A stretch of 64,000 bases of DNA from VRUE01 sp963840565 (GTDB lineage Bacteria; Actinomycetota; Thermoleophilia; Solirubrobacterales; 70-9), in the NCBI GenBank assembly GCA_963840565.1, contig CAWIZH010000003.1, positions 248,001-312,000 of the forward strand, in the 5' to 3' direction. The position numbers and the translations under genes are program-made. Of this stretch, positions 1 to 8,146 are shown one piece after another. Position 1 is the stretch's first letter; every line of letters starts with the position of its first letter. The notes under the pieces are model-generated. The model was not told the DNA's origin, searched no databases, and saw nothing but the letters and a program-made list of their open reading frames with translations.

Positions 1-2
1 AG

Positions 3-1235
3 CTGAACGAGAGCTTCAACGAGATGAACGCCCGCTGGCAGAACGAGAAGGGCGCGATCGACTCGATCAACGAGGCCAAGGCCGATCTCGAGGAGGCGAT
101 GCGCGAGGCCGAGCGGGCCGAGCGCGAGGCCGACCTGGAGCGGGCGGCGAAGCTGCGCTACGGCGACATCCCCGAGCTCGAGAAAGTGGTGGCCGAGGGC
201 GAGGCGCGGATCGTCGAGCTGCACGCCGGCGGCGCCTCGATGCTGGCCGACGAGGTGACCGAGGAGGACATCGCCGAGGTCGTCGCCAAATGGACCGGGA
301 TCCCGGTCAGCCGCCTGATCGAGGGCGAGGTCGAAAAGCTGATCAAGATGGAGGACCGTCTGCACGAAAGGGTGGTCGGCCAGGACGAGGCGATCGAGGC
401 GGTCTCCAACGCGCTGCGCCGCTCGCGCGCCGGCCTATCGGACCCCAACCGGCCAATCGGCAGCTTCCTCTTCCTCGGCCCGACCGGGGTCGGCAAGACC
501 GAGCTGGCGAAGAGCTTGACCGAGCTGATGTTCGACTCCGAGCAGGCGATCGTCCGCCTCGACATGTCCGAGTACATGGAGAAACACACGGTGGCGCGGC
601 TGATCGGCGCCCCGCCCGGCTACGTCGGCTACGAGGAGGGCGGCCAGCTGACCGAGGCGGTGCGGCGGCGCCCCTACGCCGTGGTGCTGCTCGACGAGAT
701 CGAGAAGGCCCACCCCGACGTCTTCAACACGCTGCTGCAGATCATGGACGACGGTCGGCTCACCGACGGCCAGGGGCGCACGGTCAGCTTCACCAACACG
801 GTCCTGATCATGACCTCCAACGTCGGCAGCGACCGGATCGTCTCGGAGTCGATCGACGAGCGCATGCGCGAGCAGATCGAAGAGGTGCTGGCGGCGACCT
901 TCAAGCCCGAGTTCCTCAACCGGATCGACGACACGGTGATCTTCCACCGCCTCTCCAAGGCCGACATCGGCCGCATCGTCGAGCTCCAGGTCAACCAGCT
1001 GATCGGCCGCGTCCACGAGCGCGGGATCGAGGTCGAGCTCTCCGACGAGGCGAAGACGCTGCTCGGCAACCTCGGTTACGACCCGACCTACGGCGCCCGG
1101 CCGCTGAAGCGGGTGATCCAGAAGCAGCTGGTCGACAAGCTGGCGCTGAAGCTGCTCGAGGGCGAGTTTCGCGAGGGGGACGTGGTGCGGGTCGACGCCG
1201 AGCAGGGCGAGTTGGCATTCGCCCGCGGAAAATGA
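3..1235 (+). CDS. clpB: ATP-dependent disaggregase ClpB, C-terminal part (5' end outside window)
   Basis: This is a Hsp100 AAA+ chaperone that, in the known family, resolubilises aggregated protein together with DnaK. The reading frame is open from base 3, so the N-domain, first ATPase domain and most of the coiled-coil middle domain lie upstream of the window. What remains begins in the charged middle-domain helix. The second AAA+ domain follows, with Walker A GPTGVGKT (bases 478-501), Walker B VVLLDEIEKAHPDV (about 681-722), the GYVGYEEGG pore loop, sensor TSNVGS and FLNRIDD. The C-terminal small domain is complete. The charged coiled coil before the D2 domain favours ClpB over ClpC. The stop is followed by about 70 bases before the next gene. 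Confidence 0.93.
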   Translation: MNESFNEMNARWQNEKGAIDSINEAKADLEEAMREAERAEREADLERAAKLRYGDIPELEKVVAEGEARIVELHAGGASMLADEVTEEDIAEVVAKWTGIPVSRLIEGEVEKLIKMEDRLHERVVGQDEAIEAVSNALRRSRAGLSDPNRPIGSFLFLGPTGVGKTELAKSLTELMFDSEQAIVRLDMSEYMEKHTVARLIGAPPGYVGYEEGGQLTEAVRRRPYAVVLLDEIEKAHPDVFNTLLQIMDDGRLTDGQGRTVSFTNTVLIMTSNVGSDRIVSESIDERMREQIEEVLAATFKPEFLNRIDDTVIFHRLSKADIGRIVELQVNQLIGRVHERGIEVELSDEAKTLLGNLGYDPTYGARPLKRVIQKQLVDKLALKLLEGEFREGDVVRVDAEQGELAFARGK

Positions 1236-1309
1236 CAACTAGAGCCCATTAGCCGGTGTTAAGGGAAAGCAGCCAAAATCCGACATAAGCTCTAGCCCTG
1301 ACCAATTCA

Positions 1310-2222
1310 ATGCCCGGACGCCGTCGAATCAACTCGTCTACCCAACTTCGCTCTTCGCTCTCCAACGCCGCGCTCGCGGTGGAGGATCGCGTGATCTGGC
1401 GCGGCGGCGACGCCCTGCGCGCGGTCGCCGAGGTGGTCAAGTGGCCCTTCGAGCGAGCGGTCTGGGCGATCGAGCGGGGGTTGGTCTGGCCACTTGAGGA
1501 GCGCACCGGCGACTGGAGCGGGCCGTTGCGTGCGGCGGGAGTCGCGGCCGTGGCCCTCGTTGCCGTCGGCGCCGGCGTGCTCGGGCTCGTTTGGGCTTCC
1601 GGCAGCGGCGGTGGCTCGACGCAGCAGACGCAGCAAGCCTCGGCTCCGGTCGTGGCGCCGCTGACCACCGCGGCCACTGCCGAAGAGGCGCCGGCCCAAG
1701 CCGCACCGGTCCTCCACGGAGCAGCCCCTGACTTCACGCCGAAGGCGAGCTCTGGCTCCAAGGACACAGCGAACACGTCGACCGCCAAGGCGCCGGAAGA
1801 AGCCGCCGAACCCAGTGCGGCAGCGGTAACCGAAACGGCCACTTCGCCCTCAGCCGACGCGACCGCTGCAGCGGCCAAGGTCGTCCCGGCCGGACCCGCG
1901 GCGACCAAGGTCGGGCGCCAGTTTGCCGGCGCCTTCGTCCTCTATGAGACCGGGCGCACCGACGCCAGGGTTCGCACCACCTTCGCCGCAACCGCGACGC
2001 CGCGAGCTCTCCCGCTCGTTGCTGCGGCGCCCGCCCCGCCTTCCCGCCAACGTGAAGGTGCCGAAGGCCAAGGTGTTGAACCTGGTCCCCGGGCCCCAGC
2101 ACGGCGACACCTACACGCTCAGCGTCTCGCTGCTGCGCGTCGGCGTAACCAGCGAGCTACGCATCGATATGCAGCGCGACAAAAAGACAGGCGAGTGGCG
2201 CGTCACGGACGTGCTGGGCTGA
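1310..2222 (+). pseudogene. membrane-anchored protein of unknown function with an apparent +1 frameshift
   Basis: The N-terminal half opens at ATG 1310. It has an amphipathic lead, one membrane segment (AAGVAAVALVAVGAGVLGLVW, about residues 82-102) and a long Ala/Thr/Ser-rich linker, then FAGAFVLYETGR. At about base 2003 the sensible protein continues in the next frame, as ELSRSLLRRPPRLP followed by a compact beta-rich ending (VKVPKAKVLNLVPG...EWRVTDVLG) that stops with TGA 2220-2222. Skipping one C near 2003 restores one continuous protein of about 303 residues. The stop overlaps the ATG of the lytic transglycosylase gene (TGATG), as expected of an operon. Without the shift, the first frame runs into the next gene and gives an artificial 856-residue fusion. 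No function can be named. It could be a real lesion or a base-call error. Confidence 0.62.
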
Positions 2223-3880
2223 TGGGACGGCTGCGCAACACGCTGGCCGCCGCGGCGGTAGGGGCGGCGCTGACCGCGCCCGCCGCATCGGCGGCACAAT
2301 GGGATCCGTCGGCTGCGACCGTCCCGAGCACCAGCGCGCCAACCCCGGCCCAGCCGGCGAGCCCGATCGAGGCCAGCGCGGCGCCGGTGCAGGAAGGCAC
2401 CACCCTGGCTGCTCCCCCCGTTGCGCCGGCCAAGCCCGAAAGCACCGGCGGGACCTCGGCCGGGGCGGCGCCCGAGCCCGAGCCGAGCGAAGCGACGCCA
2501 ACGACCGAAGCGCCTTCGGCGGCGGTCCCGCCACTGAGCCCTTCCGAAGCCTTCGCTATCCCCTCGATCCCGAGCTCCAGCTGCGCCTCCTCCGGGGTGC
2601 CGCCGATCCTGATCCCGATCTACCAGCGGGCTGCCGACGCCTACGGCCTCGGGCCCCAGGGCGCGGCGATCCTCGCCTCGATCAACGGCATCGAGAGCGC
2701 CTTCGGCACCAACATGGGACCGTCCTCAGCCGGCGCGATCGGCTGGATGCAGTTCCTGCCCTCGACCTGGGAAATGTACGGCGTCGATGCCAGCGGCGAC
2801 GGGGTCAGCGACCCCTACAACCCCGAAGACGCGATCTTCGCCGCCGCCGCCTACCTGAGCGCGGCGGGGATGCCGGCCGACACCTACAACGCGATCTTCT
2901 CCTACAACCACGCCGACTGGTACGTCGCCGAGGTTCTGGCCAACGCCAGCTGTTACGGCTCGCTCGGCGGCGGAGTCGTGGGCGGCTCCGCCCTGACTCC
3001 CCAGTTGCCGGTGCTCGAGTGCCAGCCGGCGCCGGCATGGCGGGACGAGATCCCCGCCGAGTACATGGCCGCCTTCGAGGACGCCGCGGCGCGCTACGAA
3101 CTGGGCCAGCGCGGAGTCTGGGCCCTCGCTGCGGTCGCCAGGCTCGAGTCGAACTTCGGCCGCGGCATGGGCAAGGCGCAGCTGCGCCAGCGCGGACCGC
3201 TCGGGCTCGAACCCAGCGAGTGGAGCAAGTACGCGGTCGACGGCGACGAAGACGGGCGCATCGGCCACGCCAGCCCCGCCGACTCAGCCGCGACCCTGGC
3301 CCGCCTGATCTGGTCGCGCGGCAGCCTCCGCGCCGGAATCTTCACCCACAACCAGGCTGAGTGGTACGTGCAGGCGGTCCTCAACGAGTCCGAAGAGCTC
3401 GAAGGACACTGCAAGACCAGCTACGTCGATTGGCGGGTCGCGCCGCTCAACTCGGGCTTCGAAACTCCGGGGCCGACGGCGGTGCTCGACAACGGCTTCG
3501 CCAGCGCTCCGCAGGACGCCCCGGCCGCGGTCAAGGCGGCGATCTCCGCCGCCAACTCGATCGCCACCACCCCCTACATCTGGGGCGGCGGCCACGGCGA
3601 CTGGTACTCCTCCGGCTATGACTGCTCGGGCGCGGTCAGCTTCGCCCTCTACGGGGCGGGCCTGCTCGACACGCCGCTCACCTCGGGTGCCCTGGAGAGC
3701 TACGGCGAAGCCGGGCCGGGGCGCTGGATCACGATCTACGCCAGCGCGACCCACACCTACATGGAGATCGCCGGGCTGCGCTGGGACACCGTCGGCGACG
3801 CCCAGGGAACCGGCCCGCGCTGGCATCCTGAGCCTCCCTATCCGGAAGGTTTCGTCGTGCGTCACCCGGCTGGTTACTGA
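2222..3880 (+). CDS. secreted bimodular lytic transglycosylase / NlpC-P60-like peptidoglycan hydrolase
   Basis: This 552-residue exported enzyme is predicted to cut the peptidoglycan of the cell wall. A signal peptide (residues 1-24, ending AASA) is followed by a Pro/Ala-rich spacer. The first SLT/MltB-like domain starts at about residue 127 and holds the catalytic-type Glu in NGIESAFG (E158) and the GAIGWMQFLPSTW signature. A second, more divergent SLT-like module has RLESNFGRG but lacks the clear GxMQF motif. The C-terminus resembles NlpC/P60, with Cys468 in YDCSGAVSF and a His in ATHTYMEI. The start is the ATG overlapping the preceding stop. Carrying both glycan- and peptide-cutting modules suggests a role in wall remodelling. 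The NlpC assignment is less certain than the SLT one. Confidence 0.8.
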   Translation: MGRLRNTLAAAAVGAALTAPAASAAQWDPSAATVPSTSAPTPAQPASPIEASAAPVQEGTTLAAPPVAPAKPESTGGTSAGAAPEPEPSEATPTTEAPSAAVPPLSPSEAFAIPSIPSSSCASSGVPPILIPIYQRAADAYGLGPQGAAILASINGIESAFGTNMGPSSAGAIGWMQFLPSTWEMYGVDASGDGVSDPYNPEDAIFAAAAYLSAAGMPADTYNAIFSYNHADWYVAEVLANASCYGSLGGGVVGGSALTPQLPVLECQPAPAWRDEIPAEYMAAFEDAAARYELGQRGVWALAAVARLESNFGRGMGKAQLRQRGPLGLEPSEWSKYAVDGDEDGRIGHASPADSAATLARLIWSRGSLRAGIFTHNQAEWYVQAVLNESEELEGHCKTSYVDWRVAPLNSGFETPGPTAVLDNGFASAPQDAPAAVKAAISAANSIATTPYIWGGGHGDWYSSGYDCSGAVSFALYGAGLLDTPLTSGALESYGEAGPGRWITIYASATHTYMEIAGLRWDTVGDAQGTGPRWHPEPPYPEGFVVRHPAGY

Positions 3881-3934
3881 TTCTCCGGTCGCCGGGTAAC
3901 GTAGGTTCGAAGCCCCCTTCGAGAGGAGACCGCG

Positions 3935-4216
3935 ATGCCTACCTACGTGATGCTTACGAACTTGACCGCCGAGGGTGTGCGGACGCTGAAGAACAACCCT
4001 GGACGGGTCGCCGAGGTGAACAAAGAGGTCGAGCAGATCGGCGCCAAGGTGGTGGCGCAGTACGCGACGCTTGGCCAGTACGACTTCGTCACGATCGTCG
4101 AGGCACCCGACGAGAAGGTGATGGCCAAGGTCTCGGTCGAGCTCGGCTCGCGCGGGACGATGACCAGCCAGACGCTGGCGGCGATGTCCGCCGACGAGCT
4201 GTCCGGCTCGCTTTAG
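3935..4216 (+). CDS. GYD domain-containing protein
   Basis: This small cytoplasmic protein of 93 residues matches the GYD domain family: MPTYVMLTNLTAEGV at the start, QYDFVTIVEAPDE in the middle and ETLAAMS-like TLAAMSADE near the end. These proteins have a ferredoxin-like dimeric alpha-beta fold and no established reaction. A good ribosome site (GAGAGGAGA) sits 6-7 bases before the ATG. It lies between the cell-wall hydrolase and purD and ends 10 bases before the purD start, so it may be co-transcribed with purine genes. No catalytic residues can be proposed. Confidence 0.8.
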   Translation: MPTYVMLTNLTAEGVRTLKNNPGRVAEVNKEVEQIGAKVVAQYATLGQYDFVTIVEAPDEKVMAKVSVELGSRGTMTSQTLAAMSADELSGSL

Positions 4217-4226
4217 GCGCTGTCGC

Positions 4227-5502
4227 TTGAAGGTCCTTGTTGTAGGAGGAGGCGGGCGCGAGCACGCGATCGTGCGGGCGCTGGCCCGCTCCGCCCACGC
4301 GCCCGAGCTGCTCTGCGCTCCGGGTAACGCCGGCATCGCTGCCGACGCCGAGTGCCTGCCGGCGGTCGCGGCCGATGACGTCGAGGCGATCGTCGCGGCG
4401 GCGAAGGAGCGCGGCGTCGACCTCGTCGTGGTCGGGCCCGAGGCGGCTCTGGTCGCCGGGGTCACCGATGCGCTGGAGGACGCCGGGGTGCCGGCCTTCG
4501 GGCCGAGCGCCGCGGCGGCCGAGCTGGAGGGCTCGAAGGCCTTTGCCAAGGAGCTGATGCAGTGAGGCCGGGGTGCCGACCGCCTCGCACCTGCTGCTGC
4601 GCAGCCACGAGGAGGCCGTTGCTCAGATCGCCCGCGCCTCCTACCCGGCGGTGCTGAAGGCCGACGGGCTGGCGGCGGGCAAGGGAGTGATCATCTGCGC
4701 CAGCGAGTCCGAGGCGCGGGCCGCGGTCGACGTTTTCTTCACCGAGCGCCGCTTTGGTGAGACCACGGTGGTGCTGGAGGAGTTCCTCGAGGGCGAGGAG
4801 CTCTCGCTGCTGGCGCTCTGCGACGGCGAGAACGTGGTGCCGCTGGCGCCTGCCCAGGACTACAAGCGGATCTTCGACGGCGACGAGGGGCCTAACACCG
4901 GCGGCATGGGCAGCTACTCGCCGGTGCCCGGCTTCGGCGCCGCTGAGGTCGAGGAGATCATCGATGCCGTCCACCGGCCGATCGTCGCCGCGATGGCGCG
5001 CCGGGGCCGCCCCTTCCACGGCGTCCTCTACGCCGGCCTGATGATCGGACCCGATGGGCCCAAGGTGCTCGAGTTCAACACCCGCTTCGGCGATCCCGAG
5101 ACGCAGGCGGTGCTGCCGCGGCTGCGCTCCGACCTGGTCGACCTCTGCCTCGCCGCTCGCGAGCCGGGCGGCCTCGCCGGGGCCGAGGCCGAGTTCAGCG
5201 ACGAGTGGGCGGTGACGCTGGTCCTCGCCTCCGCCGGCTACCCAGAGTCTGCTTCGAAGGGCGACGCAATCGACGGTCTCGACACGGCCGCTGAGCTGGC
5301 CGAGATCACCCACGCCGGGACCGCAGCGCGCGGGAACGAGATCGTCACTGCCGGCGGCCGCGTGCTCAACCTGACCGCACTGGGAGGCTCGCCGGCCGAG
5401 GCCCGCGATCGTGCGTACGATGCCGCCAGACGGATCGAGTTCGACGGGATGCAGATGCGATCCGACATCGCAGCCCGCGCGGTCGACCGCGTCACCAGCT
5501 AG
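4227..5502 (+). pseudogene. purD: phosphoribosylamine-glycine ligase, split by an apparent single-base insertion
   Basis: PurD joins glycine to phosphoribosylamine, the second step of purine synthesis. The first 112 residues (TTG start at 4227, VLVVGGGGREHA nucleotide-fold motif) are in one frame and hit TGA at 4563-4565 after FAKELMQ. The rest (GVPTASHLLLRS..., ATP-grasp domain with LKADGLAAGKGV, then the GTNTGGMG-like PNTGGMGSYSP and EFNTRFGDPETQ) continues one frame over. Omitting one base at about 4563 reads ELMQEAGVPTASH and gives a normal 424-residue enzyme. The open second half and conserved motifs show no decay, so an assembly error is at least as likely as a true mutation. The gene leads the purine cluster and precedes purE by 24 bases. 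Confidence 0.88.
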
Positions 5503-5526
5503 TCCAGTCCACCCAGAGAGGATGAG

Positions 5527-6009
5527 ATGAGCGAGATCTCAGAGGAGCCCCAGCCCACCGACCCGACCCCCTCAGCGGAGGTCAAAGAGGTCTTCGAGGA
5601 GATCGACGTCGACGAGCCGCTGGTCGGAATCATCATGGGCTCGAAGAACGACATGCCGAAGATGGAACCCGCCGGCGCTGCCCTTGACGATGCCGGGATC
5701 AGCCACGAGATGCGGGTGATGAGCGCCCACCGCGACCCGGAGTTGGTGCGCGAGTACTGCACCAACGCCCGCATGCGCGGGCTGAAGGTGATCATTGCCG
5801 GCGCCGGGATGTCGGCGGCGCTGCCCGGCGTCGCCGCGGCCCACACCGAGCTGCCGGTGATCGGCGTGCCGATCCTCGGCAAGAGCCTCGGCGGTCTCGA
5901 CGCCCTGCTCTCGGCGGTGCAGATGCCGCCGGGGATCCCGGTCGCCTGCGTGGCGATCGACGGGGCGAAGAACGCTGGGATCTTGGCCGCGCGGATCATC
6001 AACGCATGA
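5527..6009 (+). CDS. purE: N5-carboxyaminoimidazole ribonucleotide mutase
   Basis: This is class I PurE, which moves the carboxyl group from N5 to C4 of the imidazole ring in purine synthesis. The 160-residue protein has a 30-residue acidic N-terminal extension before IIMGSKNDM. It then shows the family motifs MSAHRDPE (catalytic His), IAGAGMSAALPG and GVPILGKSLGGLDALLS. Residue count and motifs fit the octameric bacterial enzyme that normally works with PurK, and purK is not in this window. A ribosome site (AGAGAGGATG) precedes the ATG. The gene follows purD closely. Downstream is a hairpin repeat (6028-6107) before purB. Confidence 0.95.
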   Translation: MSEISEEPQPTDPTPSAEVKEVFEEIDVDEPLVGIIMGSKNDMPKMEPAGAALDDAGISHEMRVMSAHRDPELVREYCTNARMRGLKVIIAGAGMSAALPGVAAAHTELPVIGVPILGKSLGGLDALLSAVQMPPGIPVACVAIDGAKNAGILAARIINA

Positions 6010-6027
6010 CGCCAACGCTTCAGGCGG

Positions 6028-6107
6028 GCGGGTCCTGTCGCGCGGGAGGGGGGGCTGCGGGCGGGGGCTTCGCCTCCGTTCTCGGCCCCCCCTCCCACAC
6101 GCCACCC
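6028..6107 (+). repeat. palindromic hairpin repeat, copy 1 (purE-purB gap)
   Basis: This 80-base element starts with GCGGGTCCTGTCG and ends with ACGCCACCC. It shares both ends and its internal layout with an 84-base copy at 30271-30354. The outer arms GGGAGGGGGGG and CCCCCCCTCCC pair, and an inner hairpin closes on GGC-TTC-GCC. Where the two copies differ in the outer arm, both strands differ together. It occupies most of the gap between the purE stop and the purB ribosome site. Confidence 0.78.
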
Positions 6108-6126
6108 ACCCGATGGAGGTGTTCGG

Positions 6127-7413
6127 TTGATTCCTCGATACACGCGGCCGGAGATTGGCGAGGTTTGGTCTCCCCAGCGGAAGTTCGAGTGCTGGCTGGA
6201 GGTTGAGCTGGCGGCTACTGAGGCTTGGGCCGAGCAGGGGGTCGTCCCTTTGGAAGCTTCTGAGGCGGCTCGGGCGAATGCGGCTTTCACGGTCGAGGCG
6301 GTCAATGAGCGGGAGAAGGTGACTGACCATGACGTTGCCGCTTTCGTCGACGTGGTTGCTGCTTCGGTTGGGGAGCACGGTCGCTGGATCCATTACGGGC
6401 TCACTTCGTCAGACGTGCTTGACACGGCCTTGGCCCTTCAGCTGCGCGAGGCGGGCGAGGTTGTGCTATCGAGTGCCCGTGCCTATCGCGATGCGCTGAT
6501 CGAGCGGGCGCTGGAGCACCGCGACACGCTCTGCGTCGGCCGCACCCACGGCGTCCACGCCGAGCCGACCACCTTCGGCCTGCGCCTCGCCGGCTTCGCC
6601 TTCGAGGCCGACCGCAACCTGACCCGCCTCGGCGAGGCCTTCGGGCAGCTCGCCTTCGGCAAGCTCTCCGGCGCGGTCGGGACCTACGCCTCGGTGCCGC
6701 CCGCGGTCGAGGCACGGGTGATGGAGCGGCTCGGATTGAAGCGCGAGGACGTGGCGACGCAGGTGATCCCACGCGATCGTCACGCCGTCCTGCTCTCACA
6801 GGTCGCCCTCGCCGGCGCCGGGCTCGAGCGCTTCGCCACCGAGGTCCGCAACCTGCAGCGCACGGAGGTGCGCGAGGTCGAGGAGCCGTTTGCCTCGGGT
6901 CAACAGAAGGGCTCCTCGGCGATGCCGCACAAGCGCAACCCGATCCGCACCGAGCGGATCACCGGCCTCGCCCGCGTCCTACGCGGTTACGCCCAGGCCG
7001 GGCTCGAGAACGTCGCCCTCTGGCACGAGCGCGACATCTCCCACTCAGGCGCCGAGCGAGTGATCCTGCCCGACGCGACGATCGGCCTCGACTACATGCA
7101 GGATCTGGCGGCCAAGGTGGCCGGCGGCATGAACGTCCGCACCGAGCGCATGCAGGAGAACCTCAACCTCACCCACGGCGCCCTCTTCAGCCAGCGCGCC
7201 CTGACCGCTCTGGTCGAGTCCGGGATGACCCGCGACGACGCTTACCGCGTGGTCCAGGAAAATGCCCAGCAGGCCTGGGACACGGCGACCCCATTCCGCG
7301 ACCTGCTCGGCAAGGCAGCCCCGGACCTGGACCTCGATGCCGTCTTCGACTACGACGCCTACCTGACCCACATTCCGGAGATCTTCGAGCGCCTCGAAGC
7401 GCTACGCGGCTGA
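6127..7413 (+). CDS. purB: adenylosuccinate lyase
   Basis: PurB splits fumarate from SAICAR and from adenylosuccinate, acting in both the IMP pathway and AMP formation. The 428-residue protein carries the superfamily signature SSAMPHKRNPIRTE (the flexible catalytic loop), the GRTHGVHAEP segment with an active-site His, and HYGLTSSDVLDTA. The TTG start at 6127 is supported by GGAGG seven bases upstream and by a normal family N-terminus (MIPRYTRPEI). Codon use in about the first 350 bases is visibly richer in GCT, GTT, ACT and CTT than in the rest of the gene. The end converges on a toxin gene, with a palindromic terminator between them. Confidence 0.96.
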   Translation: MIPRYTRPEIGEVWSPQRKFECWLEVELAATEAWAEQGVVPLEASEAARANAAFTVEAVNEREKVTDHDVAAFVDVVAASVGEHGRWIHYGLTSSDVLDTALALQLREAGEVVLSSARAYRDALIERALEHRDTLCVGRTHGVHAEPTTFGLRLAGFAFEADRNLTRLGEAFGQLAFGKLSGAVGTYASVPPAVEARVMERLGLKREDVATQVIPRDRHAVLLSQVALAGAGLERFATEVRNLQRTEVREVEEPFASGQQKGSSAMPHKRNPIRTERITGLARVLRGYAQAGLENVALWHERDISHSGAERVILPDATIGLDYMQDLAAKVAGGMNVRTERMQENLNLTHGALFSQRALTALVESGMTRDDAYRVVQENAQQAWDTATPFRDLLGKAAPDLDLDAVFDYDAYLTHIPEIFERLEALRG

Positions 7414-7421
7414 GAAATCCG

Positions 7422-7436
7422 CCCGGTTAAACCGGG
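7422..7436. terminator. bidirectional palindrome between purB and vapC
   Basis: CCCGGTT-A-AACCGGG is a perfect 7-bp inverted repeat with a single central base. It begins 9 bases after the purB stop and includes the stop codon of the convergent toxin gene. It has no long T tract, so termination is inferred from position and symmetry only. Confidence 0.45.
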
Positions 7437-7837
7437 ATCACGGTCAGGCCTTCGACGCCGGAGAGGGCGTCGAAGTCGTCGTCCTGGGTAACAACAGGAA
7501 TTCGATGTGCCGCAGCCGTCGCGGCTATCCATAGATCGTTCGCACTAACCCCGCGTCCAGATGCCGCAAGGTACGCACGCATCGCCGCCCAAGCTCGAGC
7601 CACCCTTGCTTCGATGGGCATGATCGTGGCCCCGGCAACCCCTTCGAGAGTGGCCATACGTCGATCGCGGCTTTCGATATCGGGCGCCGCCAGCACTCCG
7701 GCTCGTAGCTCGGCAACGGTGACGATCGAGATCGCGGAGCGTTCGGGGAGAGCCTCCTCCCGCAACGGACGACCCTTCTCGACGGCGACAAGCACGGACG
7801 TGTCGACGAGCCCGACCGGAGTGCGTTCGGAGGTCAC
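7427..7837 (-). CDS. PIN-domain toxin (VapC type)
   Basis: This 136-residue PIN-domain protein is predicted to be a Mg-dependent endoribonuclease toxin. The acidic residues of the PIN site are present: D in LVDTSVLVAVEKG near the N-terminus, E in VAELRAGVL, D in ANDLWIAATA and the D cluster in VTQDDDFDALSG. Its start overlaps the stop of the upstream antitoxin by four bases (ATGA), the usual arrangement for coupled translation of a toxin-antitoxin pair. It converges on purB. Its RNA target cannot be told from sequence. Confidence 0.88.
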   Translation of the reverse strand: MTSERTPVGLVDTSVLVAVEKGRPLREEALPERSAISIVTVAELRAGVLAAPDIESRDRRMATLEGVAGATIMPIEARVARAWAAMRAYLAASGRGVSANDLWIAATAAAHRIPVVTQDDDFDALSGVEGLTVIPV

Positions 7838-8091
7838 CAGATCGGGCCCAAGTCGTCAGTCGCTCCTCCGGCCAACCGATCGAGATCAGCACGAAAGGTG
7901 GGGTCGGCGTCCGCGCTCTCGCGAATCGCGAGGATGTCCGAGGGCGTGAGCCATCGCGGCCCGCTGTCGTGCGGCACCAGATCAGCAACCGGCTTACCGC
8001 GCACAGTGATGACCATGCTCTCCCCCGCCTCGACGCGCTTGAGCAGGTCGGCGGTTTTGTTCCGCAGCTCGCGTGTAGCAACTTCTACGAT
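7834..8091 (-). CDS. Phd/YefM-type antitoxin with unclear start codon
   Basis: The product should bind and neutralise the downstream PIN toxin and repress its own promoter. The family N-terminus, VEVATRELRNKTADLLKRV, is encoded upstream of the only in-frame ATG (8016). That ATG begins at MVITVRGKPVADLVP and would discard the DNA-binding half. Reading further up, the frame stays open for dozens of codons but shows no ATG, GTG or TTG. Initiation may therefore use a rare codon such as ATC near 8091, or a base is wrong. The probable N-terminus coincides with a perfect palindrome (8085-8107), which suggests a leaderless or near-leaderless, self-repressed transcript. The stop overlaps the toxin start. 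Confidence 0.7.
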   Translation of the reverse strand: MVEVATRELRNKTADLLKRVEAGESMVITVRGKPVADLVPHDSGPRWLTPSDILAIRESADADPTFRADLDRLAGGATDDLGPIW

Positions 8092-8107
8092 AGTGCGACA
8101 ATCGTAG
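8085..8107. promoter_or_regulatory. putative operator of the toxin-antitoxin pair
   Basis: CTACGAT, nine bases, ATCGTAG is a perfect 7-bp inverted repeat located exactly at the 5' end of the antitoxin gene. Autorepression of Phd/YefM modules at palindromes near the start is known, and assignment here is by position and symmetry. Confidence 0.55.
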
Positions 8108-8146
8108 CATCGGCTCCACCAGGCACTGACGCTAGGGTTCTCGGCG

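Noticed and set aside
1310..3880. A single 856-residue protein covering the membrane protein and lytic transglycosylase
   Set aside because: The middle 90 residues are Arg-rich out-of-frame sequence; the sensible protein uses another frame to TGA 2222 and the next gene starts with its own signal peptide at 2222.
4563..4565. Selenocysteine or readthrough at the purD TGA
   Set aside because: The downstream conserved sequence is in a different frame, so readthrough would not restore the protein; a one-base shift does.
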